The notes beneath the pieces were generated by a model. It made no database searches and had not been told where the DNA came from. It worked only from the letters and a program-made list of their open reading frames with translations. Of a stretch of 19,874 bases of DNA, positions 7,530 through 14,425 are shown one piece after another; the first letter of the stretch is position 1; every line of letters starts with the position of its first letter. The stretch covers positions 1 through 19,874 of the forward strand of contig UQXE01000030.1 of NCBI GenBank assembly GCA_900544965.1. The letters are read 5' to 3'. The position numbers and the translations under genes are program-made. The stretch is from an uncultured Eubacteriales bacterium. Its GTDB lineage: Bacteria; Bacillota; Clostridia; Christensenellales; CAG-138.

Positions 7530-7698
7530 GCGTCCGCAGGACGCGCAGCCGCCCCTCCGGGGTCCCCGCAAAACATAGTTTTGTGGGGTAGGCCTAGGGG
7601 GCGTTTCCGGGGGGTTGGGGGATGCCCACCAACGAGCGTTTCAGCGGGTTTTCCCTGAGGGGAAAATCCGCTGAAATAGCAAACATGTATATGTTTGC
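7530..7698. other. Hairpin cluster, candidate transfer-origin remnant
   Basis: Five inverted repeats are packed into 170 nt. They are GCGTCC/GGACGC (7530-7544), CCCC/GGGG (7552-7562), a 10-bp arm pair around CATAG (7564-7588), a near-perfect 16-bp stem based on TTTCAGCGG/CCGCTGAAA (7639-7676) and GCAAACAT/ATGTTTGC (7679-7698). A GTTGGGGGATGCCCACCAAC motif (7614-7633) sits among them. The composition is much more GC-rich than the genes on either side. Similar structured blocks flank mobilisation genes in Clostridia elements, but no relaxase is adjacent, so an oriT role is only a suggestion. Confidence 0.4.
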
Positions 7699-7721
7699 AT
7701 TGCTCGCCACTTTTGTTTTCG

Positions 7722-8618
7722 TTACTCATCAATATTTTTTGTTTCTACAAAACTGGATTTCAACATTTCCAATAACCGTTCAGCAATGGGAGTAAAAATA
7801 CTATATTTTTTCCATATCAAATACATTTTCGTTTCAAGTTTAGGCGTAAGCGGGCGGAAAACAAGCCCGCTATCGGGATTTGTATCGATCAAATGTTCAA
7901 AAGTCAAAAGATAGCCCAGACCCTCTTTTACAAAAAGCGAGCCGTTATAAGACAGACGGAAGGAGCCTTCCAGGTGTAATTGATCCATGCTGTTGCCGCA
8001 CCATTTAGAAATATCGTTGTTCCATCCCTGTTCAGAACAAAATAGAGGGAGCCCGATTAAATCCTCTACACAGATGGCGCTTTTTTCCGCCAACAGACAA
8101 TTGTTTGGCATGACTAGGCCCCATATATCGGCGTTGGGAAATGTCAAATAATGATATTTTGCGGTATTGGGTTCCTGCGCCAACACGGCAAAGTCGATGA
8201 TGCCTTTGTCCAGCTTTTCCGTCACCTGTTCTGTGTCGCCGCTGGTGATATGATAGTGCAGGTCCGGGTAAATTTCCTTGAACCTTTTGATAGCGGAGGC
8301 GAGGTAGCTGATCTGATAAGATTCCGCCAGGCCGAAGTAAACGTCACCGCCTAAAACATCATCTAATGTGAGAAATTCGGCTGTAATCTTATCAGCCATT
8401 TTAACCAGATCCTCTGCCCGTTTCCGAAGCAAAATACCTTCTTCCGTAAGCTGTATGCTGAAGCTGTGGCGCGTGAAGAGTTTTTTCCCAAGTTCATCCT
8501 CAAGGGCTTTTAATTGCTTGGAGAGTGTAGGCTGGGTAACGTGGAGCAGCTCCGCCGCGCGGGTCATATTTTCCTCCCTTGCCACTGCGAGAAAATATCT
8601 CATGGTTCGCAGTTCCAT
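7722..8618 (-). CDS. LysR-family transcriptional regulator
   Basis: A 298-aa regulator. The winged HTH at residues 1-60 is canonical: ELRTMRYFLAVAREENMTRAAELLHVTQPTLSKQLKALE. A two-lobed effector-binding domain follows from about residue 90 (VYFGLAESYQISYLASAIKRF). The length fits the family. The frame is open upstream to 8732, but the ATG at 8618 matches where LysR proteins start and has a GGGGG-type ribosome site 4 nt before it. It is transcribed away from the alpha/beta hydrolase, FMN reductase and aldo/keto reductase genes. This divergent layout is typical of a LysR protein that controls its neighbours in response to a small molecule. The effector is unknown; aldehydes or redox stress would suit the target genes. 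Confidence 0.93.
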   Translation of the reverse strand: MELRTMRYFLAVAREENMTRAAELLHVTQPTLSKQLKALEDELGKKLFTRHSFSIQLTEEGILLRKRAEDLVKMADKITAEFLTLDDVLGGDVYFGLAESYQISYLASAIKRFKEIYPDLHYHITSGDTEQVTEKLDKGIIDFAVLAQEPNTAKYHYLTFPNADIWGLVMPNNCLLAEKSAICVEDLIGLPLFCSEQGWNNDISKWCGNSMDQLHLEGSFRLSYNGSLFVKEGLGYLLTFEHLIDTNPDSGLVFRPLTPKLETKMYLIWKKYSIFTPIAERLLEMLKSSFVETKNIDE

Positions 8619-8663
8619 ATTGTCCCCCTCTTTGACATTCCTAAAATTCATATCATGGTATAA

Positions 8664-8692
8664 ATTATAGCCATTAGCGAAGAGGAAATCAA
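8664..8692 (-). promoter_or_regulatory. SigA-type promoter of the LysR gene
   Basis: On the minus strand: -35 TTGATT (8687-8692), a 17-nt spacer, and a perfect -10 TATAAT (8664-8669), about 46 nt before the ATG. A partly symmetrical TTCATAT-N4-GTATAA sequence (about 8646-8663), just downstream of the -10, is a candidate site for autoregulation by the LysR protein, though not tested against a T-N11-A model. Confidence 0.7.
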
Positions 8693-8729
8693 GAGGATAT
8701 AATGAAACCACGGCGGGAAGGGAGTCGGT

Positions 8730-8981
8730 CATACGGATGATCTCATTCAGAATTTAAAGGATGCGGGCTGCTGCTCAAGAACCATTGAGAAGGTCTGTCG
8801 GCTGTATCGCAGCGAAGCGGTTCAGGATGACATTAAAACGCTGCGAAGGCATCGCTGCAGTTTAATGGACAGCCTGCATGAAAGCCAGGGAAAAGTTGAC
8901 TGTCTTGACTTTTTGCTATGGCGTATGGAAAAAGAAAAGCAATCATTAACAACGATAGAAAAGAAAGAGAGGTATCGCAAA
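8730..8981 (+). pseudogene. Start-less small ORF fused in frame to the hydrolase gene
   Basis: The frame of the hydrolase is open upstream as far as a TGA at 8703. It reads TDDLIQNLKDAGCCSRTIEK, then RHRCSLMDSLHESQGKVDC, then LDFLLWRMEKEKQ. This looks like a genuine small protein found near regulators in gut Clostridia (helical, about 70 residues, conserved RH-x-C-x-LM and DCLDFLL). The expected first codon before TDDL is CAT, not ATG, and no ribosome site precedes it. No stop separates it from the hydrolase. It is best read as a remnant that lost its start and its stop. A short form beginning at the ATG at 8865 is possible but lacks a ribosome site. Confidence 0.45.
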
Positions 8982-9983
8982 ATGGCAAATGCCGTACAAC
9001 TGGAATTGACAAAGGAATGGGATAAGACTTTCCCGAAAAGTGAGAAGGTGAACCACCAGAAGGTAACTTTCCCCAACCGTTATGGAATCACACTGGCGGC
9101 AGACCTTTATGAGCCGAAAGGGGCGGAAAAGATGCTGGCCGCGATAGCGGTATGCGGGCCGTTTGGCGCGGTGAAGGAGCAGGCGGCCGGGCTGTATGCG
9201 CAGAAAATGGCAGAAAGCGGTTTCCTCACCATTGCCTTTGACCCCTCCTTTACAGGGGAAAGCGGGGGCGCCCCCCGTTATATGGCTTCACCGGATATCA
9301 ACACGGAGGATTTTCAGGCGGCGGTGGATTTCCTTTCCGTGCAGGAAAAAGTTGACCCGCTGCGTATCGGCATTATCGGCATCTGCGGCTGGGGAGGTCT
9401 GGCGCTCAACGCGGCGGCGTTGGATACCCGCATTAAGGCGACGGTTGCCTCCACCATGTACGACATGAGCCGAGTGAATTCAAACGGCTACTTTGATGCT
9501 GAGGACAGCGAGGAGGCCCGCTATGCCAAGCGTAAGGCCCTCAATGCCCAGCGGCTCATCGACTTCAAAAACGGAGAGTACGCCCTGGGCGGCGGCGTAG
9601 CCGACCCCATGCCGGAGGACGCGCCCTTCTACTTCAAGGACTACTTCGACTACTATAAGACCCAGCGCGGCTATCATCCCCGCTCCCTCAACTCCAACGG
9701 CGGCTGGAATGTGATAGGGTGCATGTCCTTTATGAACCAGCCGATCCTTAGGTACAGCAACGAAATCCGCAGCGCGGTTCTGGTGATGCATGGGGAAAAG
9801 GCACACTCCCGCTATTTCAGCCGTGACGCCTATGCCGCTATGGTTAAGGATAATCCCTATTCGGGCAACAAGGAATTGCTGCTTATACCAGATGCAGTCC
9901 ATACCGACCTGTATGACGGGGGCGGAAAAGACGCCATTCCGTTTGATAAGCTGGAACAGTTCTTTAAGGAATACTTGAAATAA
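8982..9983 (+). CDS. Alpha/beta hydrolase, dienelactone hydrolase/YcjY-like, Cys nucleophile
   Basis: A 333-aa cytosolic hydrolase. The nucleophile elbow reads GIIGICGWGG, putting Cys135 where most of the fold has Ser, as in dienelactone hydrolases and the E. coli YcjY group. FDPSFTGESGG (87-97) follows an early strand, LVMHGEKAHS marks the acid-side strand, and the catalytic His is in PDAVHTDLYDGG near the C-terminus. The opening KVTFPNRYGITLAADLYEPKG is typical of the YcjY-like group. The ATG at 8982 is preferred: AGAGAGG lies about 8 nt before it and family members start here, while the upstream open frame belongs to another remnant. It leads a set of plus-strand genes for flavoprotein, aldo/keto reductase and flavodoxin, probably controlled by the divergent LysR protein. 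The substrate is unknown. Confidence 0.88.
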   Translation: MANAVQLELTKEWDKTFPKSEKVNHQKVTFPNRYGITLAADLYEPKGAEKMLAAIAVCGPFGAVKEQAAGLYAQKMAESGFLTIAFDPSFTGESGGAPRYMASPDINTEDFQAAVDFLSVQEKVDPLRIGIIGICGWGGLALNAAALDTRIKATVASTMYDMSRVNSNGYFDAEDSEEARYAKRKALNAQRLIDFKNGEYALGGGVADPMPEDAPFYFKDYFDYYKTQRGYHPRSLNSNGGWNVIGCMSFMNQPILRYSNEIRSAVLVMHGEKAHSRYFSRDAYAAMVKDNPYSGNKELLLIPDAVHTDLYDGGGKDAIPFDKLEQFFKEYLK

Positions 9984-10059
9984 TGGTGCGCCCGTGATGA
10001 CAAGAGCTATCTTTTAGGTTGTGGGCATGAAATAGGCTTGAAGTTTGGAGGGAACAGCT

Positions 10060-10590
10060 ATGCGTATTTTGGTATTGAACGGAAGCCCCCGTCCAAAGGG
10101 CAATACAAAACAGATGGTAGATGCGTTCCGGGAAGGCGCGGAATCTGCCGGCCATCGGGTGGATGTGATCGACGTATGCAAGAAAAGAATTGCGGGCTGT
10201 TTGGCCTGCGAATACTGCCATACGAAAGAAAACGGAGTCTGTGTGCAGAAGGATGATATGCGGGAGGTCTATTCCCTGCTGGAGAAGGCGGATATGCTGG
10301 TCTTAGCTTCGCCGATTTACTATCACGGTGTTTCCGGTCAGCTCAAATGTACCATTGACCGTTTCTACTCCGCCGCCTACCCCCAAAAGCCGCGGAACCT
10401 GAAAAAAGCGGCTATGATACTAAGCTCCGGCGATCCGGCTATGTATGATGGCGCGATGTTTTCATACAAAGGGGATTTTCTGGATTATCTTGGTCTTGAA
10501 GATATGGGGATGTTTACAGCTCATGGGGGCGAGAATGGATCTGCCGCGAAATTAAAGGAAATCAGAGATTTTGGTTCATCTTTGAAGTAA
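10060..10590 (+). CDS. NAD(P)H-dependent FMN reductase-like flavoprotein
   Basis: A 176-aa flavodoxin-fold protein. The phosphate-binding loop for FMN is LNGSPRPKGNT (residues 6-16). LASPIYYHGVSGQLKCTIDRF carries the second flavin-contact loop. A cysteine group, GCLACEYC (about 52-59) with another Cys after it, matches the iron-sulfur flavoprotein/NADPH-dependent FMN reductase family, in which such cysteines may hold a cluster. The ATG at 10060 follows GGAGG by 8 nt; the ATG at 10045 overlaps that ribosome site and is less likely. It probably reduces FMN, quinones or other small acceptors in the cytosol. It lies 76 nt after the hydrolase and 21 nt before the aldo/keto reductase. Confidence 0.9.
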   Translation: MRILVLNGSPRPKGNTKQMVDAFREGAESAGHRVDVIDVCKKRIAGCLACEYCHTKENGVCVQKDDMREVYSLLEKADMLVLASPIYYHGVSGQLKCTIDRFYSAAYPQKPRNLKKAAMILSSGDPAMYDGAMFSYKGDFLDYLGLEDMGMFTAHGGENGSAAKLKEIRDFGSSLK

Positions 10591-10611
10591 CAGGGATAGG
10601 AGGCATTTTAA

Positions 10612-11634
10612 ATGCGGAAAATACTTAGCTTTGCGCTGATTTTATCGCTGGTGTTCGCTATGACAGCCTGCGGACAAACCAATCAGGATGAAACAGAGCC
10701 AACCGGGAGCACCCAGACAAGCCCGGTGGTAGATAGGAATGAAAGCATGGAGGAAACGGAACCGATTCCTGAAAATGCGGGCAGTGAACCATCCATCGGG
10801 GAGGAAAACGCCGTGAAAGCTGACTTTAACTTTGAAACAAAGACGGTGATGCTGAACAGCGGCTACGAGATGCCAATCAACGGCCTGGGGACATACAGCC
10901 TGCATGACGAGGTTTGTATCAATTCTGTATCGGCAGCGTTAAACAGCGGCGTTCGGCTGATCGATACCGCCCACGCTTACGGCAATGAAAAGGAAATCGG
11001 GGAAGCCATCCGAAACTCTGGGATTCCGAGGGAAGAGATATTCGTCATAACCAAACTCTATCCAGACCAGTTTTCCGACCCGGAGGCCGCCATTGAGGAG
11101 GCGTTGGAAAAGCTGGACATTAGCTACATTGATATGATGCTGCTTCACCATCCGGGTAGTGGCGACGTGGAAGCTTATCATGCGATGGAGCAAGCGGTAG
11201 CGGATGGCGCCATCCGTTCGATTGGCCTGTCAAATTGGTATGTGGAGGAATTGGAGGATTTTTTACCACGGGTCAATATCACGCCCGCGCTGGTGCAGAA
11301 CGAAATCCATCCCTACTACCAGGAAAACGATATAATCCCGTTTATTCAAGATTTGGGAATGGTGGTACAGGGCTGGTATCCGCTGGGCGGCAGAGGCCAC
11401 ACGGCAGAGCTGTTGGGCGACCCGGTGATTTCTGAAATTGCCGAGGCGCATAGCGTATCTTCCGCACAGGTGATTTTGCGCTGGAATCTGCAAAAAGGCG
11501 TGGTGGTTATCCCCGGTTCCAGTAACCCCGACCATATCAAAGAGAACACGGAGCTGTACCATTTCAGCTTGACCGAGGACGAGATGGAGCGGATCAATGC
11601 CCTTGACCGCGGCGAAAAGCACGATTGGTATTAA
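10612..11634 (+). CDS. Aldo/keto reductase with lipoprotein signal peptide
   Basis: A 340-aa protein. Residues 1-20 are a lipoprotein signal: MRK, a hydrophobic run, then the lipobox MTAC with Cys20 as the lipidation site. A Glu/Pro/Ser-rich linker runs to about residue 70. The rest is a complete aldo/keto reductase barrel with the catalytic tetrad visible: Asp118 in IDTAHAYGN, Tyr123, Lys148 in ITKLYP and His179 in LLHHPG. The NADP-binding loop is near IPGSSNPDHIKEN (300-312). AKRs reduce aldehydes and ketones with NADPH and are normally cytosolic, so a surface-anchored form is odd because NADPH should be absent outside. The ATG follows AGGAGG. The next gene is also a lipoprotein redox protein. 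The enzyme may be exported with bound cofactor or use another donor; this is unresolved. Confidence 0.92.
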   Translation: MRKILSFALILSLVFAMTACGQTNQDETEPTGSTQTSPVVDRNESMEETEPIPENAGSEPSIGEENAVKADFNFETKTVMLNSGYEMPINGLGTYSLHDEVCINSVSAALNSGVRLIDTAHAYGNEKEIGEAIRNSGIPREEIFVITKLYPDQFSDPEAAIEEALEKLDISYIDMMLLHHPGSGDVEAYHAMEQAVADGAIRSIGLSNWYVEELEDFLPRVNITPALVQNEIHPYYQENDIIPFIQDLGMVVQGWYPLGGRGHTAELLGDPVISEIAEAHSVSSAQVILRWNLQKGVVVIPGSSNPDHIKENTELYHFSLTEDEMERINALDRGEKHDWY

Positions 11635-11637
11635 AAT

Positions 11638-11769
11638 CAAGTTGCAGGAATTGAAACCGAGCTGGCCAGCTTGCCAGGCGATATGGAAAAGGGCCAGGAG
11701 GCTATTGCCAATATAGAAATTCATGAAAATAATAGCGCTTCTGCTGAAAACGCTGGAAGGAAGGCGGCT
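11638..11769 (+). pseudogene. Open in-frame remnant between the reductase and the flavodoxin
   Basis: The 135-nt gap has no stop in the flavodoxin frame and reads as protein-like sequence (VAGIETELASLPGDMEKGQ, then EAIANIEIHENNSA). The composition is hydrophilic and helical, unlike random intergenic DNA. There is no start signal. It may be the tail of a gene lost when the two lipoprotein genes were brought together. I do not recognise its family. Confidence 0.25.
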
Positions 11770-12459
11770 ATGAAAAAAGAAATTTGCGCATTTCTCAGCT
11801 TTGTATTGCTTTTTGTAATGACCGGGTGCGGGAATCAGGCCGCCCAAGGCGATCAGGAGAATGTTCCATTAGAGCCGGAAGTACAGACAGAGCAAACCAT
11901 AAATAGCAACGAAGCAAGCTCCGAAACAGAAAGTCGAGAATCCTCCGGGCCTGTTTCAAAAGCAGAACAGGAGCCCGACATGGAACAAGAAACTTTGGTA
12001 GTCTATTTTTCAGCCACCGGCACAACAAAATTGCTTGCGGAATATTCGGCAGAGGTTCTAAATGCTGATCTCTATGAAATTGTGCCGGAAGAACCCTATA
12101 CAGATGTAGACCTGGCATATTATACGAACGGCCGGGTGGATCGGGAGCAAAACGACCCTGACGCACGTCCGGCAATTTCCGGCAGCGTGGAAAACATGGA
12201 GGATTACGATACCATAATCCTAGGCTATCCTATCTGGCATGGGCAAGCGCCGCGAGTGATCAACACCTTTTTGGAAAGCTATGATCTTTCAGGAAAGTCG
12301 ATTATTCCCTTCTGTACTTCTCATAGCAGCGGGATTGGCTCCAGCGCCGATCATCTGCACGCTTCCTGTTCGGAGCAAACGAATTGGAAACCAGGAAAAA
12401 GGTTTGAAGCTGGTGGTGCTTCGATGGAAATCATGCAGGAATGGCTCAAAGGCATCTGA
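11770..12459 (+). CDS. Flavodoxin-domain lipoprotein
   Basis: A 229-aa protein. Its signal peptide ends in the lipobox MTGC (Cys20), followed by an acidic Gln/Glu-rich linker to about residue 75. The flavodoxin domain begins with TLVVYFSATGTTKLLAEY, the FMN phosphate loop. LGYPIWHGQAPRVINTFLE and IPFCTSHSSGIGSS supply the isoalloxazine loops. The domain is close to the 'Flavodoxin_4'-type proteins that Clostridia often encode beside aldo/keto reductases. The ATG at 11770 has GGAAGG upstream; the same frame is open back to the previous stop, but that part reads as non-signal sequence. With the preceding AKR lipoprotein it suggests a membrane-surface electron-transfer pair. The region around SADHLHASCSEQTNWKPG is less conserved than I would expect. 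Confidence 0.88.
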   Translation: MKKEICAFLSFVLLFVMTGCGNQAAQGDQENVPLEPEVQTEQTINSNEASSETESRESSGPVSKAEQEPDMEQETLVVYFSATGTTKLLAEYSAEVLNADLYEIVPEEPYTDVDLAYYTNGRVDREQNDPDARPAISGSVENMEDYDTIILGYPIWHGQAPRVINTFLESYDLSGKSIIPFCTSHSSGIGSSADHLHASCSEQTNWKPGKRFEAGGASMEIMQEWLKGI

Positions 12460-12507
12460 ATAGAAAAGCCAGAGCTCGAGAGGTGACGACATGGGAAATT
12501 AGCTGTA

Positions 12508-12963
12508 TTGGACGTAACGGAATCCGGCAGGCAGATTGGTGAAAAGCTATTTATCCTGCTTACTACAAGACAGAAAGATGAACTGATTCAGTATATTCTG
12601 AGGAAAGAAAACGTAAAATTGCAGTCCTGTGTTCCCGTTATTGAATTCAACAGAAAATTTATAGAAATTCGGGAGGGCGATTTGTACTTCTGCTTGGAAC
12701 GTCGGTTTGTGAGTGTCCGCAAGCAGGTGATCGACCTTACGGCCAAGGAGTTTGACATTCTGGCCCTGTTTATCACCAACCAGCGCCGGGTGTTCACCTA
12801 CGAAATGATTATGGACCTGATCTGGCAGGAGGACTGCAGCTACTACTCCCGCAAGGCCGTCAACAACCATATCAGCAACTTGCGGGGGAAGCTGAAAATC
12901 GCCCCGGACGTGCCTGACTACATCAAGAGCGTACATAGCGTGGGGTATAAATTCGAACCATAA
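12508..12963 (+). CDS. Winged-helix (OmpR/PhoB-type) regulator without receiver domain
   Basis: About 150 aa. The C-terminal half is an OmpR/PhoB-type DNA-binding domain: VIDLTAKEFDILALFITNQR, VFTYEMIMDLIW, the recognition helix region SRKAVNNHISNLRGKL, and YIKSVHSVGYKFEP at the wing. There is no Asp-containing receiver domain. The N-terminal 60 residues carry TTRQKDELIQYILRKE and EFNRKFIEIREGDLYFC, seen in similar orphan regulators of gut Clostridia. The start is unsure. The only in-frame starter here is TTG 12508 without a ribosome site. A good site (GAGAGGTG) precedes ATG 12491, which is one base out of frame and stops after three codons. It follows the flavodoxin gene by 48 nt and ends in a terminator. 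Confidence 0.75.
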   Translation: MDVTESGRQIGEKLFILLTTRQKDELIQYILRKENVKLQSCVPVIEFNRKFIEIREGDLYFCLERRFVSVRKQVIDLTAKEFDILALFITNQRRVFTYEMIMDLIWQEDCSYYSRKAVNNHISNLRGKLKIAPDVPDYIKSVHSVGYKFEP

Positions 12964-12980
12964 TCACAACAAAATACTTT

Positions 12981-13025
12981 AACAAGGCCACCGCGGTTTG
13001 AAACTGCGATGGCCTTGTTAATTTT
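12981..13025 (+). terminator. Terminator after the winged-helix gene
   Basis: A 10-bp perfect stem (AACAAGGCCA 12981-12990, TGGCCTTGTT 13010-13019), with an inner imperfect pairing of the CGCGGTTT and AAACTGCG parts, is followed by AATTTTC. It lies 18 nt after the stop codon. Confidence 0.8.
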
Positions 13026-13122
13026 CTGTGAATTTTTGAAAAAAGGGGCCCTCTTTTGGCCCCAAAATGTACGGGTATATAGAGGGGCACTTTTCTGTCC
13101 ATCTGGAAAGGAGGCAAATCAC

Positions 13123-13497
13123 ATCAAAGACAAGCTTCCCGTCATGACTTATCCGCAGTACCGCAAAGCGCGGAAGCTGGTACATGAGTGCTGCAACTAT
13201 GACCACGGCAACTGCATCGCGCTGGACGACGGGGAGGAATGTATCTGCGTTCAGAGAATTTCCTACTCCCTGCTGTGTAAGTGGTTCCGGGTCGCCGTGC
13301 TGCCGCTGGACAAGGAGCTGGAAACGGCCCTGTTGTTCCGCTACGAAATGAAACGGTGCATCCTCTGCGGCCAGCCTTTCCGCCCCGGCTTCAACCGGGC
13401 CAAGTATTGCCCGGCCTGCGCAGCCCAAGCCCACCGTCAACAGAGAGCCTCCAGCGAACGGCGAAGAAGGAGCCAACCGCGCCGACGCCCCGGATGA
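13123..13497 (+). CDS. Cysteine-rich VLP-domain protein of integrative elements
   Basis: About 124 aa. It contains MTYPQYRKARKLVHECCNYD, then CIALDDGEECICVQ, SYSLLCKWFRVAVLPLD (the 'VLP' motif), and a C-terminal CILCG-x-PF / KYCPACA pair that looks like a zinc ribbon (four Cys, about residues 84-106). The tail is Arg-rich. Such proteins sit beside replication and mobilisation genes in Clostridia integrative elements; their job is unknown. GGAGG at 13110-13114 is 8 nt before ATC 13123 and too far from the first ATG (13144), which lacks its own site. So translation may begin at a non-standard ATC, or at 13144 despite this. A hairpin (GGGGCC/GGCCCC near 13046-13064) lies upstream. Confidence 0.75.
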   Translation: MKDKLPVMTYPQYRKARKLVHECCNYDHGNCIALDDGEECICVQRISYSLLCKWFRVAVLPLDKELETALLFRYEMKRCILCGQPFRPGFNRAKYCPACAAQAHRQQRASSERRRRSQPRRRPG

Positions 13498-13524
13498 GAG
13501 GGTAGAGCGTGGACAATTAGAAAC

Positions 13525-13553
13525 GAAAAAGCCCTGATTTCATGGGCGTTTTC
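13525..13553 (+). terminator. Terminator after the Cys-rich VLP gene
   Basis: The arms GAAAAAGCCC (13525-13534) and GGGCGTTTTC (13544-13553) pair with one mismatch around a 9-nt loop; the T-run is inside the right arm. It lies about 30 nt past the stop. Confidence 0.55.
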
Positions 13554-13836
13554 AGCGTCCCTCGGCGGGTGGGAGGCAAATCCCTTACTCCCCACCGAAA
13601 CGCCCTTTTAATCGTCCACGCCGGCCCCGGCTAACCACGTTGGGGTTTTCCAAGACTGGGTTTCCAGAACGCGGCAAAACGGACGCTCTGGACACGCCAT
13701 TTGGGGACTTTCCGGGCGCGGCAATCCCGACGCTCCGGCAGTCCAAATGTAGACGGTAATTAAAGAGAAGTAAGTGAAAGAAAAGAGAGTAAGACAATCA
13801 ATCAAATCAATCCTGATGTATGGAAAGGATGGAAGC
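13554..13836. other. GC-rich non-coding stretch before the replication initiator
   Basis: No gene. The stretch is rich in G/C runs with several imperfect inverted and direct repeats, for example TTGGGG-TTTTCC near 13642 against TTTGGGGACTTTCC near 13701. It then turns abruptly A/G-rich just before the RepA-like start. Position and composition would suit an origin or regulatory region of an integrative element; this is unproven. Confidence 0.35.
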
Positions 13837-14205
13837 ATGAACAACAACACTCTTTACCCCTTGAAGCACGACACCCCCACGCCCGCCTATCTCCCATTTC
13901 CCTGGTTTCTGGTATCTTTGGGTATCTCCAATGACGCCAGGCTGCTCTACGCCCTGCTGTTCGACCGGGCCAATCTCTCCAAGGACAACGGCTATTTGGA
14001 GCCGGACGGGACCGTGCGCCTCTACTTCACCGTGAAGGAAGCCAAGGAAAAGCTGCGCCGTAGCCGCCAGGTGGCGACGCGGGCCTTTCAGGAGCTGGAG
14101 CGGAGCGGCCTGATCGTGCGCGCCAAGCAGGGCCTGGGCCGGCCGGCGAAAATCACGCTGAATATTCCCGCCGCGAAGAAGGGAGGCCATAAGGATGCCC
14201 GATAA
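13837..14205 (+). CDS. RepA N-terminal-type replication initiator, short form
   Basis: A 122-aa protein. Its core, PFPWFLVSLGISNDARLLYA, LLFDRANLSKDNGYLEPDG, LYFTVKEAKEKLRRSRQVAT and ELERSGLIVRAKQGLGRPAK, is the winged-helix module of the RepA_N family that binds plasmid or element origins. It lacks the long C-terminal part of full plasmid initiators, as is usual for the short versions in Clostridia integrative elements. The ATG at 13837 has GGATGG just before it; the frame's earlier ATG (13774) lies in A/G-rich non-coding sequence. Its end overlaps the next gene by 11 nt. It probably serves replication of the excised element. Confidence 0.8.
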   Translation: MNNNTLYPLKHDTPTPAYLPFPWFLVSLGISNDARLLYALLFDRANLSKDNGYLEPDGTVRLYFTVKEAKEKLRRSRQVATRAFQELERSGLIVRAKQGLGRPAKITLNIPAAKKGGHKDAR

Positions 14206-14425
14206 AAAGGAATTGCTGGAAAAGCTGGAGCCGGAGGTTGTGGAGCGCATCGCCCGCCACTTTCAGGACGGCGCGTTTGTGTTTGACCTGGACTCGGAAA
14301 GCCATACCCTGCGCGAGGGCAACACCGTGTACTACGTCGTCCCGCGCTTTGCAGAGGCTGGCGCGGAGAGTGTGGTGAACAAGCTGCGCCGCATCATGGA
14401 ACGGGAGTTGCAAGAAAACGAATGA
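14195..14425 (+). CDS. Small conserved integrative-element protein
   Basis: A 76-aa acidic protein (LLEKLEPEVVERIARHFQDG, FVFDLDSESHTLREGNTVYY, then ESVVNKLRRIMERELQENE) without a family I can name. It overlaps the RepA-like gene by 11 nt at the start and the next gene by 4 nt (ATGA) at the end, with AAGGAGG-like GGGAGGC upstream, so the three are translationally coupled. High GC at third positions matches the RepA-like gene. It is a common companion of such initiators, but no function is known to me. Confidence 0.65.
   Translation: MPDKKELLEKLEPEVVERIARHFQDGAFVFDLDSESHTLREGNTVYYVVPRFAEAGAESVVNKLRRIMERELQENE

Noticed and set aside
12547..12936. A 129-aa ORF opposite the winged-helix gene
   Set aside because: Antisense shadow of a recognised DNA-binding domain.
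13018..13476. A 152-aa minus ORF opposite the Cys-rich VLP gene
   Set aside because: It is antisense to a gene with motif support and crosses the terminator.
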